Under the pieces are notes generated by a model. That model saw nothing but the letters and a program-made list of their open reading frames with translations, made no database searches and was not told where the DNA came from. The position numbers were made by a program, and so were the translations under genes. From Xiphophorus maculatus (taxonomy: Eukaryota > Chordata > Actinopteri > Cyprinodontiformes > Poeciliidae), in assembly GCF_002775205.1 (NCBI RefSeq), contig NC_036451.1:20096351-20160350 (forward strand): 64,000 nucleotides of DNA. Reading direction: 5' to 3'. This document shows, in pieces, positions 44,841 through 56,900 of the stretch; the first letter of the stretch is position 1, and each line of letters opens with the position of its first letter.

Positions 44841-47800
44841 ATGGCCCACCGTGTGCACGAGCACCTCCAGGGCCGCATGCCTGGGGCCCAAACTACTGTG
44901 CTGACCCTCCCGCCGTCCAGCCAAGCAAAGGTGAGCGTGCTGGGTGTCTGAGCCAGTGAGAATAAGCAAAGGGAAAACAATATTAAAACGTGACCAGACA
45001 GGTTGCGGCAGATGGGTGTGGAAAGGCATTTAAAATGCAGTGTTTTTACAGAAGAGATGGCTGGAAGTTCTCTGCACAAATCTGAATTAATCCTCTTCTG
45101 AAGTGTTAAACAGGAAGGTTGACGATGTCACAACAGTATATTCAAATAAAGTGTAAAAATTACCAAAAAAGATAAGTTTGATTTAAAAAAGAAAATCAAA
45201 AAAAAAAAATCACAAATGTATATTAAAAGCGATTAAGAATGGAAAAAGCCACTATATGTTGCCTCTCATACCATAGTCTTCTTTATGGTGGTGTTTATGT
45301 GACGTTCAGTGTCTCCTTGCTGGTTCTAAACATCCAACATCAGAACAGTACTGCTGCTGTAAATAGAAGGATGATGCCAACTAATGCTCAGCTGTCCATG
45401 TCCATAAAAATACACATTCACGAGTTGGACTTAAAAGAAACCCGTAAACGCACATGCATCTTTTCTTGTAGAAATGCAAGTTAAATGCATTTCTACATTT
45501 AACTTGTCTTTGTTGACGTGTCCCTGGTTCTCCACACCCTTCTTTTTTTCTGTTTTGTCACCTTTGTGTTTTTATTTCTTTAGAGATGCGTACACCACAC
45601 CTGGCCCAGGCAGTAAAATGAACAATTATAAAATAGATTATGAAGCAGGAGGAATGCCAGCTCTAAATTCACAGTACTGTTGGTTCTTTGAATCAAAAAT
45701 AAGTCATATGATGGAATAGTTCCAAGAATATGAATTACAAATTCAAGCTTTTAAAGTGTTCAGTTTTTCTGTTGCTGGATATGAAACGTCTTTGTTTATC
45801 ATGCCAAATCCTTCCGCTATCAGTCAGCGAGTGTTTATTGAGTTCAGCTGGCCTACTTTAGGACTGCTTCCATGATCACACAGGGCAGGGCTCATGTTCT
45901 AAGAAACTTGGGGCAGTCTTATCTCATGTGATTCTCAGTTTCCGTGTCCCGTCATTCACGTGCATGTTGTAGCTTTTTCATTTTTTTTTGCCCTAACACT
46001 GAGCTGACAAATTTATGTGGGAGCATTTCCATTGATCAGCATTCCACATAAAGCACAAACATAGATAAGACATACCATAGCTTTTGTTTTATTATTTCAT
46101 ATATACAGTATATTATATATTATATTGCTTTTTATGTTTATGTTGCAAAACACTGTCTCGCTAGCTCACAAATGTGCGAAAATGTCTCCACACAGGACCT
46201 AAGACCCAGATTGACCCCTCTGGACTCTTTGCTGTGTGGTGCATTTGCTGGAGCTGTGGCCAAAACTGTCATTGCACCTCTGGACCGCACCAAGATCATT
46301 TTTCAAGGCAAGACATACTCTCAAGTCTAAGGTTTCTTTCCAGATATAGACGAGGAAATGTGCTTGCCTACAAAAAGGCCACACTTGGACATTTTACGCT
46401 TTCCTGTAGACTGAACTAATGTTTTGTATCCGTACCAGAGTTTACACCCCAACTGTTCTTGACTAATCCTCTTAGTAGATGTTTAGCCTACATGAGACGG
46501 TGTGTCTCAACCCTGTGGTTCACTGTGTCTCTTGTTGTTTTTCAGTGTCTTCGAAGAGATTCTCGGCAAAGGTGAGTTTATTTATCTCACCTATCTGCAG
46601 AACAGGAACTGATAAGACACAGATTTTCACCACTTCATGTGCACCTGCAGTGATAAGCAGGGCAATTGACTGCTCAAGTGCAAAACATACTGAAAGTTCT
46701 GAACTCCTGCGTCACTGTTTATACACACTGGAAGTTTATTTTTCAAGAATATTTTCTAAAATGTTAAAAATAGTTACATTTGAAGCAATAAGTAACAGTT
46801 TAAAAATTCATAATGAAAGAGTGAATGCTTCTTTTTCTTCACTTCTTTACTTATCTGGCCTTACAAAAGTGTTAACATTTGTACCTTTTGTACAAATTTG
46901 TGTTTGAATGTATTCTTTTGGTATTTAATGTGAAAAATATACATAAGGTGTTGGATAATTCTGAATTTATCCATCCAAAAAGGATGGATAAATTTAAGAA
47001 GTATTTACAAATAAAAATGTCAAAACTGCTGTTTTAATTTCCGATTTTTTTTTAACAACTTTGCACATCTAGAAACTCAAAAGTAGCTCAGCTTGAATCA
47101 CTTTGTCCTGACGTTGTTTTTGGGCAAAACTGTTTGTGACCACATGTTAACAAAGGTTTTTTACAAGCCTTATTATGTAATGCCAAAATGTCAGACATGC
47201 TAAGCGGATAACACGTTGAACATTACGGTGTGCTGCAGGAGGCCTTCAGGGTGATCTACTGCACGTACATGAAGGATGGATTCCTCAGTCTGTGGAGGGG
47301 GAACTCTGCCACCATGGTGCGGGTCATGCCCTACGCTGCCATCCAGTTTTGTTCACACGAGCAATACAAGAAACTCCTGGGGGGCTACTATGGCTTCCAG
47401 GGCAAGTGAGTAAAGACTTAAAGTATTTCTCATTGGGATATTTTCATGTTTTAAGTCTTTGGAAAAACACATGATTGCGCAAACTTTGTGAAAACATACG
47501 TCTTTAGCTGAGTCAGCATGACTGTAGCAACCTGGATGTTAGCATTTAGCTAGCATGTTTGTAGCTGTGTGGGATTTACTTTATGTTCTTTTAAGTGTGC
47601 TTACAGTCAACTGCTTTTTATTTCAGAGCGCTGCCTCCTTTCCCACGGCTACTGGCGGGCTCTCTGGCCGGTACAACCGCCGCCATGCTAACTTACCCCT
47701 TGGACATGGTCCGAGCCAGGATGGCTGTCACCGCTAAAGAAATGTAAGGACCTACAGAGTTAAGCTCATCTAGCAGGGGAACCAGTTGGCAAATTTGTCC

Positions 47801-49313
47801 GATTTTAAAATGATCAGTTAATCATTTCTGGAAAAAGAAAAAAACATATACATGGCCTGTATACTGAACACCGTTCAGTATACAGGCCATGTCTGACAGG
47901 GTTAGTTATGTTAAGGACCAAAATGAAGCATTCAGATTATCAGCATTCATGATAATCTGAATGCTGGAAGTTTAGGATCATATGGTGTACCCTTTCTCAA
48001 ATAATGTCTGGTTTGTTAGTTATTTTGAACCAAGTTTCTTTATCACATAATTATATTTTTTGAGTCATTAATTTTTTAAGCTTTTGGTTTAGAACTACAG
48101 TCAGCATTTATTGACTCTGTATATAAAATGGTCAAAATGGTTCTGTGTTCTGCAGATTTCCTCCATCTAGGGACACTTCATTTCATTTACGTCTTTCTTT
48201 TAAAGGAGTTGGATTTTTTCTGTAGCTTTGAAGTGATCACCATTTGTAGACTTCCAGAGTTTATGATGTAATCAGATAATTAATAGCTTAATTAAACATA
48301 AAGTAAGTCATGCATTCAGTCCTGTATATCTTTAGAAAAATGTTGAAAGGTCCACATAAATCTGGTAAAACTACTGTTAAAAGCTCCGTTTTAAAGTTTA
48401 CTACAAAGTCAAATTCAGAATTTGAGTTTTAATTTGAACTTTCACTCTTTGACTTTCAGTCTGGTGAAAAGAGGAGTTAATAACTCTCTCTTTACTAACC
48501 AGACTATGTTGGGGTTGTCTCTGTTAAATATGATGTGGGTGGTCTGTCCTCATCATACTGTCTATCACTTTGAACGTAGAATCCTGTACTGGCACCAGTA
48601 AAGACTTTTCTTACTCTTGATTAATGCTTATGTCATCCTCACATAAAAATACCGTGCTAGTCTTTGCAGTTGTTGTGACCTTGCACTCAACAGAAAACTT
48701 ATTTCTCAAATTTATTTCTGTTTGTCTTTTACAGGTACAGTAACATCATGCATGTCTTTGTACGCATCTCCCAAGAAGAAGGTGTAAAGACGCTGTATAA
48801 AGGTTTCACTCCTACCATCTTGGGCGTTATCCCATATGCAGGGATCACATTTTTTACCTACGAGACCCTCAAAAAGCTCCACGCGGGTACTCACCATTTC
48901 TCTGTCTTTGCATGTTTGGTTTTGATTAATTACAGTAAAATTGGTAGATAACAGTCAGTTCCAACCCTGCCATCTGTTTTACCTTAGATAAGACGAAGCG
49001 ATCTCATCCTTACCCTTACGAGCGCTTGGCATTTGGAGCCTGCGCGGGCCTGATTGGACAGTCGGCTTCGTACCCTCTGGATGTGGTGCGCCGGCGCATG
49101 CAGACAGCCGGCGTGATCGGCTCCTCCTACACTACCATCCTGGGGACCATGCGCGAGATCGTGAAGCAGGAAGGCATCAGGCGTGGACTGTACAAAGGCC
49201 TGAGCATGAACTGGGTGAAAGGACCCATCGCAGTGGGAATTAGCTTCACCACATTTGACGTTATGCACAACCTGCTGCTGAAGCTGCACCAGATGGACTA
49301 CTCCATCCACTGA
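44841..49313 (+). CDS. slc25a42: SLC25A42, mitochondrial coenzyme A carrier
   Basis: Inner-membrane carrier that imports CoA in exchange for adenine nucleotides (family knowledge). Seven coding exons: 44841-44930, 46196-46307, 46546-46571, 47239-47405, 47627-47743, 48735-48886, 48988-49313. The 329 residues show the three-fold mitochondrial-carrier plan with signatures PLDRTK (58-63), PLDMVR (156-161) and PLDVVR (251-256). Family-specific stretches are [27 protein letters not shown] and [17 protein letters not shown]. Start ATG 44841 is the first in the exon and keeps phase 0 into AK|DLRP; the first 30 residues ([10 protein letters not shown]...) do not resemble the MGNG-type N terminus I remember for human and zebrafish, so an alternative 5' exon is possible. 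The second coding intron uses a GC donor. Confidence 0.95.
45468..45506. repeat. Overlapping mutually exclusive inverted repeats
   Basis: GTAGAAATGCA (45468-45478) pairs with TGCATTTCTAC (45486-45496), while CAAGTTAAATG (45477-45487) pairs with CATTTAACTTG (45496-45506). The two stems share bases, so only one can form at a time. In the first coding intron of SLC25A42. Confidence 0.85.
46196..46307 (+). CDS. slc25a42: SLC25A42 exon ending at a GC splice donor
   Basis: Codes the first carrier helix and [10 protein letters not shown]. After 46307 the sequence is CAAG|GCAAGA; no GT fits the frame, and joining G to TG TCT TCG in the next exon recreates the conserved V-S-S-K. The intron 46308-46545 is therefore GC-AG, with an otherwise near-consensus donor as is usual for that class. 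Confidence 0.88.
46546..46571 (+). CDS. slc25a42: SLC25A42 26-nt micro-exon
   Basis: TTTTCAG precedes 46546 and AAAG|GTGAGT follows 46571. It codes the split Val plus SSKRFSAK, a conserved segment of the matrix loop. Skipping it would break the frame. It is preceded by the GC-AG intron. Confidence 0.9.
46964..46994. repeat. Short perfect hairpin
   Basis: AATTTATCCATCC (46964-46976) and GGATGGATAAATT (46982-46994), loop AAAAA, in an SLC25A42 intron. Confidence 0.88.
47850..47892. repeat. 20-bp perfect palindrome with 3-nt loop
   Basis: ACATGGCCTGTATACTGAAC (47850-47869) and its exact reverse complement (47873-47892) flank ACC. In the SLC25A42 intron 47744-48734. Confidence 0.95.
47927..47965. 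repeat. 15-bp perfect hairpin next to the 47850 palindrome
   Basis: AGCATTCAGATTATC (47927-47941) and GATAATCTGAATGCT (47951-47965). The 9-nt loop AGCATTCAT repeats the start of the left arm. Confidence 0.93.
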
Positions 49314-50272
49314 GCCAGCAGGGTGCTGAAGAACTGTAACAGAGGGAAAGTACAGATGCGACCTACACAAGGAAAGGGAGCCGAGTCCGCTTTGTGGCTG
49401 TGACGAGTCTCTGCTCTGTGCAGGACCGTCCCACAGCTCACTCCTGTTTCCTACGGAGGATGTCAGAGACGCGAATAAGCCGGCAGGAGGTCTGTTCTGC
49501 ATGGATACGCATTATCACAAGCTTGGCCTAATGCAAAGGGATCTCTAGCTTTGCATAAAGGCACAAACAAAAAATATAGTTTTTACTATCATGGAATGGT
49601 TAAAACATGTCTGAGAAACATGGTACCACTAGAATGATAGATGGCAAAGGAGTTAAATCGCACTTTATCAGAATTTCCCTTCAGTTGATCCTACTTAATC
49701 AAAAACAAATCAGTTTTTTTCCATTGGTTTCCTTTTGCCTTTTTTGTGCAAGAAACAATATTTTAAATATTTTTTGAGATTTTTTTTTTCCTATGGCAAA
49801 GTATGTGATGATACAGGGTTACTAAAGACAGATTTATCAGGTTTAAATTTTATGATGGTGCCAGTGTGGATTTTATTTCCCATTGAAAGGAAAACAATTG
49901 ATTGTGACTATTACATTTTCACTTACCCATCCATCCAACACTGTGTAACTCCATTTGTATCTTAGATGATCATAAGTGTTGCTAATCAAACTTATTACAA
50001 ACAAAAACGTATGAATATGAAAGACTTTCGTCTGTATGGAAAATTATTGCGATTTAAGCATTTCAAAAAAATGTTTTATAATTTTCTTTGCTCACATTGT
50101 TGTATAGATTTTCTTAAAGCTGTCACTTGATTGTATGGCATGTCTTTTTTCCAGTCATAATTTGTATGTGTCTGGAGAAGAAAATCGTGCTTATTGCCAC
50201 ATTTCAGAGGGATTTTTTGCCCAAAGATGTTTACAGTATGATGACCGTGCAATAAACTGCTTATTCACAACA
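49314..50272 (+). other. slc25a42: SLC25A42 3' UTR
   Basis: From the stop codon to just past AATAAA at 50251. AT-rich after about 49550, no exon. Confidence 0.8.
50251..50256 (+). terminator. slc25a42: Poly(A) signal, SLC25A42
   Basis: AATAAA followed about 25-40 nt later by a GT-rich stretch (TGTCGTGTTTTGTCC at 50281), the usual arrangement around a cleavage site near 50270. Confidence 0.8.
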
Positions 50273-50990
50273 TTGAGCAATGTCGTGTTTTGTCCACTAG
50301 ATGGAGATGTTTGATAAAAGAAGATAATATTGACATAAACAGCAAGGGGACGTATCAATTAAACAAAAGGGGAAGAAATTTAAATTTTTAATATTTTTAA
50401 AAACGTCAGAATTTTCAGTCGGTTGGAAGATTTAATTTCTTTCATAAAGCAGAGCACTTTTTTTTCTTTTTAGAGAGTACTTATTTACTTTTGTCCCAAT
50501 GTTCCATTTTACTAATTATTATAATTTTATGACACCTAAAATATGGCCTCAGCTTGTATAAGAAAATATATATATTTTTGATAATCGTTCAGATTTAAAA
50601 CGTACTTGGAAATGTTTTCCATCTCCATGGTTTCTCCTTTGTCACTAGATGGCGGGAGGGAGCAGCTCCACCCGCTCGTGCAACCCGGTACCATTAACGA
50701 GCTCATTTGCATGGCCTGAACTTGACCTTATGTCTGCCCATTGAAAACAGTTCTACAGTTATTTCTCTCACATCATTGATTACATTTTATTTAACGTTTC
50801 CTGCATTACTTAAACTATGTCTGTGTTACTAAAGCAGCTTTAACCTTAACTGTGAATCACAAAGAAATATGTTCAGCTTACTGTAATTTTTCTTTGCAAT
50901 CATGTTGTAGCACCACACCAGTTACCATATTTAAACAAAGCAACGTTCTTTTTTTTGCAGATCTATATTTATTGATCTTCAAAATCTGCA

Positions 50991-50992
<2 letters not shown>

Positions 50993-51026
<34 letters not shown>
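50993..51026. repeat. (AT)n microsatellite
   Basis: 17 AT units. Confidence 0.97.
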
Positions 51027-51031
<5 letters not shown>

Positions 51032-51153
51032 TTAACTTAGCTGTTAAATTCCAGTTTTCACTCAATTAGCAGATACAAACCTTAAATTTTTTCTTCTTTT
51101 TTTCCTTTCTTCTTCACCACTCAGTGTGCTTCAGCTGTGAGAGCATTGAACTC

Positions 51154-51178
51154 TGTGTGTGTGTGTGTGTGTGTGTGT
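51154..51178. repeat. (TG)n microsatellite
   Basis: About 12 TG units. Confidence 0.97.
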
Positions 51179-51493
51179 ATGCCCAGTCTGCTGCTTTGTT
51201 GATTTTTATCAACCGAAACACCTTCTTTGGTGGTTGAATGTCGTCTCTCCTGAACTCCAGAACTCAGAATGGAGGGGAAATACCGTCGTACCCCTCAGTC
51301 TCGCCATCTTCCCCGCCTTCTTGACCTTGACTGTGAATCATGGGATACCCCTGCCAACCTACCAGCCTGGCTTTGCAACAATCGAAACAATGCGACTGGC
51401 TGGATGATGTGGTCGAATGGTGGGTGCCTGCGAGAGCGAGGAGGAGGTACAGGAGGAGGATGGGGGCCTGAAACGATGTTTCTTGAAGGCGCC

Positions 51494-51508
51494 GTTGCCA
51501 TAGGTAAC
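51494..51508. promoter_or_regulatory. RFX-type X-box motif
   Basis: GTTGCCATAGGTAAC: the half sites GTTGCC and GGTAAC form a near-perfect inverted repeat with a 3-nt spacer, matching the RFX X-box pattern GTNRCC-N(0-3)-RGYAAC. It lies within a GC-rich non-repetitive island (51240-51590). Confidence 0.45.
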
Positions 51509-54500
51509 CTGGATCTGTGCCAACGGAGGCGAGAGGACCATTTGCATGTATTCAAATCTTGCATGAATGATTCACTTTGAAGCCCCCTTTGGAGTGTGAG
51601 CAGACAATAGCCGCTCGCGCTTACACACACAGATGCACAGAACAAAATGCTCACCAGAAAAAGAAATATCTTTTACATAAACACACACACACACACGCCC
51701 ACACACCCCCACACCCACGCACGCATACCCCCACACACATCACCCAGACTCAGGCTTGAAGGGTGTGAGAAAGGTGAGGAGGTTATTGTGGGAGGTACGC
51801 ATGAATAAAGCCTCTCTTGGAGGTGTGTTTGATCCTTAAACGTTTAGATAGTAACTGTTGCAGCAACATTTTTCTGCATGTATTTGCTGGCAATTCAAAG
51901 CACAGAAGATGAGATCTTTCTCACACCAAACACTGGAGTGTGTAGAGACTTAGTACCTTGCTGTAATTTCTTCTGGAAATAACACTAATTCTAATAATTA
52001 TTTTTGTAATAAATTCATAATAAATTACATATTAAATAAACAATAAAATATACTATTAGTAAAGTGAACAGACCTTGTATAGGTTACAACATAAAATGCA
52101 GCTCTATAAATCATTTACTGTAATGATACTTTAAATGACAATACAGTGCAAATCAAAATCCTCACTAATGCTGCCGTTAATAAACACAGCGCCACTGCTG
52201 CTATTTATCAATATTATTATCTACACTTCTCCAAGGCAGTTTTTGATTATGGGTGGTGTGTTTTGTTCTTTGTCTTTTGCCCAGGACGATATGGAAAGAG
52301 GGAACAACTATGGTAAATGAGCAAAGAAAGATAAATAAAGCTGCCATTTTTCCGAGTTGTCGAAGAGACTGGGATACGTACGACTGACTACTTCAAATCC
52401 TTAATTACTTAGGCCTCGTGTTTTTAGAGCTGAAATACATTACTCTACTAAAAATTTATTAAATAAATAAATAAATGGAAATTATTATTCTATTTGTGAG
52501 CATAGTAGAAACACATTTTTCTGCTTTCTTGGCATTGGGACCACCCAGAGAGAGAAGCTGAGGTAAGTAAATGAGCTGCTTCTTGGGGCCCCCAGTCTGG
52601 CAGAGGTTGGGGGTTCAAGAGCACTTGACCTCTGATGCAACATATAACTCTCAAAGCCTCAAATTTGTTGTCACTTTTAAAAGAGAAATGTAATTAATTC
52701 AGTATACCGACAAAATGCCAGATTTTACTACATAAAAGACGGAACACCTGACAAATATAGTAGCACAGAGGAAAATGTTCATTGTTTGATTAAATAGTTA
52801 TTAATTATGATGGGCCTGTATTTATATTGATGGTTTGTTTACTGCTTTTTATCAGTGGAAAATTTACAACATGGAGTGTATAAATACTGACCTAATTTTT
52901 CAACAGTGATTAGAGGAGCTTTAAAATGAAGTTTTATTGCCATTGACGTAGAAATGGGGAATTTAGACAGTGACTATGAGAATCTGCTAATATTTATCTA
53001 GATTCGAGATAACTTTATGTCAGACCAGTGTATTTTAGTTCCTAATGTTTTCATAAATTCCATAATATTTATTTTTTTTTCCCTAAAATGATTTTGCTTT
53101 GAAACGTGTTTAGCTGTGCACTGGTTTGGAAAGACGAGCGCTCACCCAGGACACATTACATGCAAGAGCTGCCACCGACAGCGCAGCTGCTGTACATATT
53201 TTTTCACTGTAACTGTGCTGTAAACCCCTCTCCAGTAACTTACCGGCACATAGCTTTCAAGGAAGTTACAGCTACATTTACAAGGTAATTTTTGCAGGAA
53301 ATAAGACACATCTGTTATTTGATCTGCGGTAAACCGATGTACTCGGATGCGAAGATGCTCCGACTTCTTGTGGTGCCCTGCAGAAGCCAGGCTGGCTGGT
53401 TGCCATGCACTTTGAAGGTCTGCTCTGCATCAGCCTCCCAAGCAGCAGCCTCAGAGGAAGCTTATCATAAATTCAGAGGTATTAAAATGCCTCCGAGGGA
53501 GTTTTATCAAACACAAAGGGAGCCTGTAAACGTTTCCCTATAAAATACCTCTAAAAAAATCCCCACAAAACAGATGAGTAAATTCCTAATTGTGCTTCTG
53601 TGACCCTAAACCCATAAGCTACAGTCTTTCTCTGCATACATGATGATATTTACAAGTGCTGTAGGACCCCTCGCGCGGCGACCCTCTCTCTCCTCTCTCC
53701 TCCACCTTCTCGGTCTTGTTAATTTTATAAGATCCAGCATATTGCCACTTATCGGTTGGCAGCGTTGTAAAAGCTCTGAGGTCAGTGCATTACTGAGCTG
53801 CTGGGCTCCTCTCTTCCATTAGAGGGAGTGTTCAGACTGCACTGGCCTTCACTCAATCAAACGCTAGCTCCAAGTGCAAGAGGGAGGGCACACACTAACA
53901 CACACATACAAATGGAGACTCCTTCTATCCTTGCTTTGGAAACTATAGTGTGCATAAATCTCTGCACATTAATCTCAGCATCTACACATGCACACACACA
54001 CACACACGCATAAAACCGTGTGTGTGCGCTTGCTAGCTTTTCTCACTTTTTCAAGCCTGGAGGCGGTTAACGTCTTCATTTGCATGTGGTCTTTTTGCAT
54101 TAAAAGAGGGTAAATGTATAGGTTGCCGTGTGTTCGTGCTGCACCTGACATTTTCACCACTTGGCATTTTAAACAGATTTTAACACCCAATGAGCTGCGG
54201 CGTCCACCAGTCTGTCGATCAGGTGAATCAGATGGGAGGCGCAGGCCACAGCAAGCAGCAAAAAGGAGAAACAGGGCGAAGTGCTGATTTAAGAACACGT
54301 GTCGGAATAGAAATGTGTGGCTGGATGTTTGTTTTCTTTGTTGAAACGTGCAGTGGCGTAATTATTCATTTCAACCTGGCAGTGAATAAGGTCAAATCAT
54401 TGCCTCTTTTTGCCTGAGAGTGAAAATTCAGGGTGTGAAAAAAATAAGTTAATGCAGACAGTTTTTTTTTTTAAATGTACAGCTGTCTTTCTTTTCTTTG

Positions 54501-54869
54501 TACTTCTCGATTTTTTTTACTGCATTGAAACCTTATGTTTTGACTTTTTATAAGTAAAGGACAACTTAGTAGTGTTCTGCATTATATCTTCTACTATAAA
54601 AAAAATCCCAACATTTTTTCTATGTATTTTTACAGTACTGGGACATCCTGTCCTGCCGTCTCACTGAGCGTGTTTCCATAAGTAAACACGTCCATGGACG
54701 GTGGGTGGGAGTGCGGTGGGTGGACAGCCGAAGAAGAGCAGTTTGCATGAGAATAGCCAGGGTCCTGTGAACCTTCTGCTCCCTGTGTCCACATTCAATG
54801 GCATTACTGCAGCTAGCATGACAAACTAGACTCCAAGTTCTCGGACTTTTTAATCCAGCTCCCCCAAAT

Positions 54870-54894
54870 CCCCCCCCCCCCCCCCCCCCCCCCC
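54870..54894. repeat. 25-nt C homopolymer
   Basis: Uninterrupted run of 25 C with further short C tracts on both sides; the minus strand is a G tract able to form quadruplexes. Length may be imprecise in assembly. Confidence 0.95.
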
Positions 54895-56689
54895 ACCTCC
54901 TACCCCTCTGATCCCGACCAACCCCCAACATAACAAATCCTGTGCATGCACACAGAAACATTCACAGTTACAGCATCCTTTATTTCATTTCTGTCTCTTT
55001 AATAAAATAAACTGGAGGGCAGATTAATTAATAGCAGCATTCTCTTTCAGTTTGACAGCAAACTAGATCAGCTTTCGTTCAAAAACATACATCAGTGAAT
55101 CTGAATGTCATGAAATAGCAATTCAGTGAAAATCATTCGTGGTCATTTTCAAAAAATGAGATTAAGCGTCTCGATGAGGCTCGTTTGTCAGATTAAAAGT
55201 ACCTTTTGAAAATAACTTTTAAGCAGATATTATACCTACTTTTCTTTAAGCCCAAGTTTCTGTATCAAAATGTTTTTTTCATTGGTCTGAAGTATTATTC
55301 TAATCTTAAATGATGCGTTTTGATCAGCTGTAGGTGGAGAATTATCACAGTTTACAGAATTGAAGGCTTGAAAACAATAAGTGTGTAATTAATTTATATA
55401 ATGTGTTTCACTCAGTGAATTGAGTTACTGAAATAAATGAACTATTTAATTATATTCTAATTCATTGAATATGACTGTATATTGTAAGATAAAAATAAGA
55501 TAGTAAAATATTCAGTATTTACTTCTGGTAATTTTAATGATTATAGCTTAAAGTTATTTAACTATTTTTTTTTTCATTCTTAAATTTGAATGTTACATAA
55601 AGCTGTTTCGTAATATAGATGCGTTATGGTATGGCAATGTTATGAATGATAAAATAATGGGAAATGTTGCTGTATAGCAGACTTTCACTGACACTATCCA
55701 TGAGGAGTGTAAGCCAAACACGGTCACCACGAAAGAAGTATTCAAGCATTAGCTGGAAAGTTAAGTGGAAGGAAAAAGTGTGGTGCACAAAATACAAACC
55801 ACGACCTTAGCAGGACTGTGAACAGAGCCTATTCAGGAAATTTACTTGGACTGTGGCTGGATTTGGAGCTTAAAAAATACCAGATGCAAACAAATGTAGA
55901 ACATGAAACACATCTCTAATTTTTTGTGTTAGGTCACTTCTGAACCTGAGATGAACTTCAGCTCCATGATAAAAAAGTCTGCTCTTACGAAGAAATTAGT
56001 TTTGCATATCATTTGGAAACCAAGGTCTTGCATGTTGGAGGAAGAATTCAGCAGAACATAATTCAAGTTGCTCGTGGTCCAAGTTTCCATAGTCGATGAT
56101 TAAGTCAAATGTTGGCACTTAATACTTCCATTTGCTTTATAGAGATGAATGTTGTTGTTTTTTCCAGGAGGACTCACCCATACCAAAACTTTAATGACCA
56201 TGGTCACGGTCCGTCACTCTATCTATGGGTGTCCTGATTCAGAGTTGAATCCAGCTGTCTGGCACGCTGGCCTGACAAAATCCCCATAGAGAATCTGTAA
56301 AGTTTTGTCAAGAGGACGATGAGAGTCACCAGACCCAACAATCACAAGCTGAAACGTGCTTGCAGAACAACCTGATTTTCTTTGGTTCCTCAGCAGAACT
56401 GCAGGCAGATCAACTCCAAGACACATTGTGCAGGTTAACCAAAAACATATTAGACACAGTGACACAAATATGACAGATTTATTATCATTTCCTTCCACAT
56501 ATTATTAGCAGACTTTATAAATGAGAAGCTTCTCATTTAATTTCCCTTTAATTATAAGTTTGTTACAATTTGGCATGAAAATTTAAATCAGTAACTTTGT
56601 AGCGATTCGTTTCATTATCAGATTTTGCCACTTTTTTCTTTTTCTTTTTTTTACATACAGGACAGAATACACATGTGTCATTAAACTGT

Positions 56690-56900
56690 CCCTATTTGTT
56701 ACACAACCAGCCGGCCTTGTTCATCCTGCTGTTGGAGGCCTTTGTGTTGTTAACGGACCAGGATGTAATTAGAGGCCCTCCATGTACAAACAAGCAGTTG
56801 AGCAATTACAAGACAATTAACAGGCCCCTGAGAGTTTATTCAGGTCAATAATGGGCCGCTCTTACAACCGCAGGATTTACCACAAATACACTGTGACTGG
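56690..56900. promoter_or_regulatory. Candidate conserved non-coding element
   Basis: About 200 bp of balanced composition within AT-rich flanks. It is dense in homeodomain-like cores (TAATTAG, CAATTA) and other motif-like strings (AGGTCAATAATGG, GTTAACGG), with no repeat character and no open frame. This resembles vertebrate developmental enhancers; conservation was not testable here. Confidence 0.3.

Noticed and set aside
47850-47892. microRNA precursor
   Set aside because: The stem is only 20 bp with a 3-nt loop, too short for Drosha/Dicer processing.
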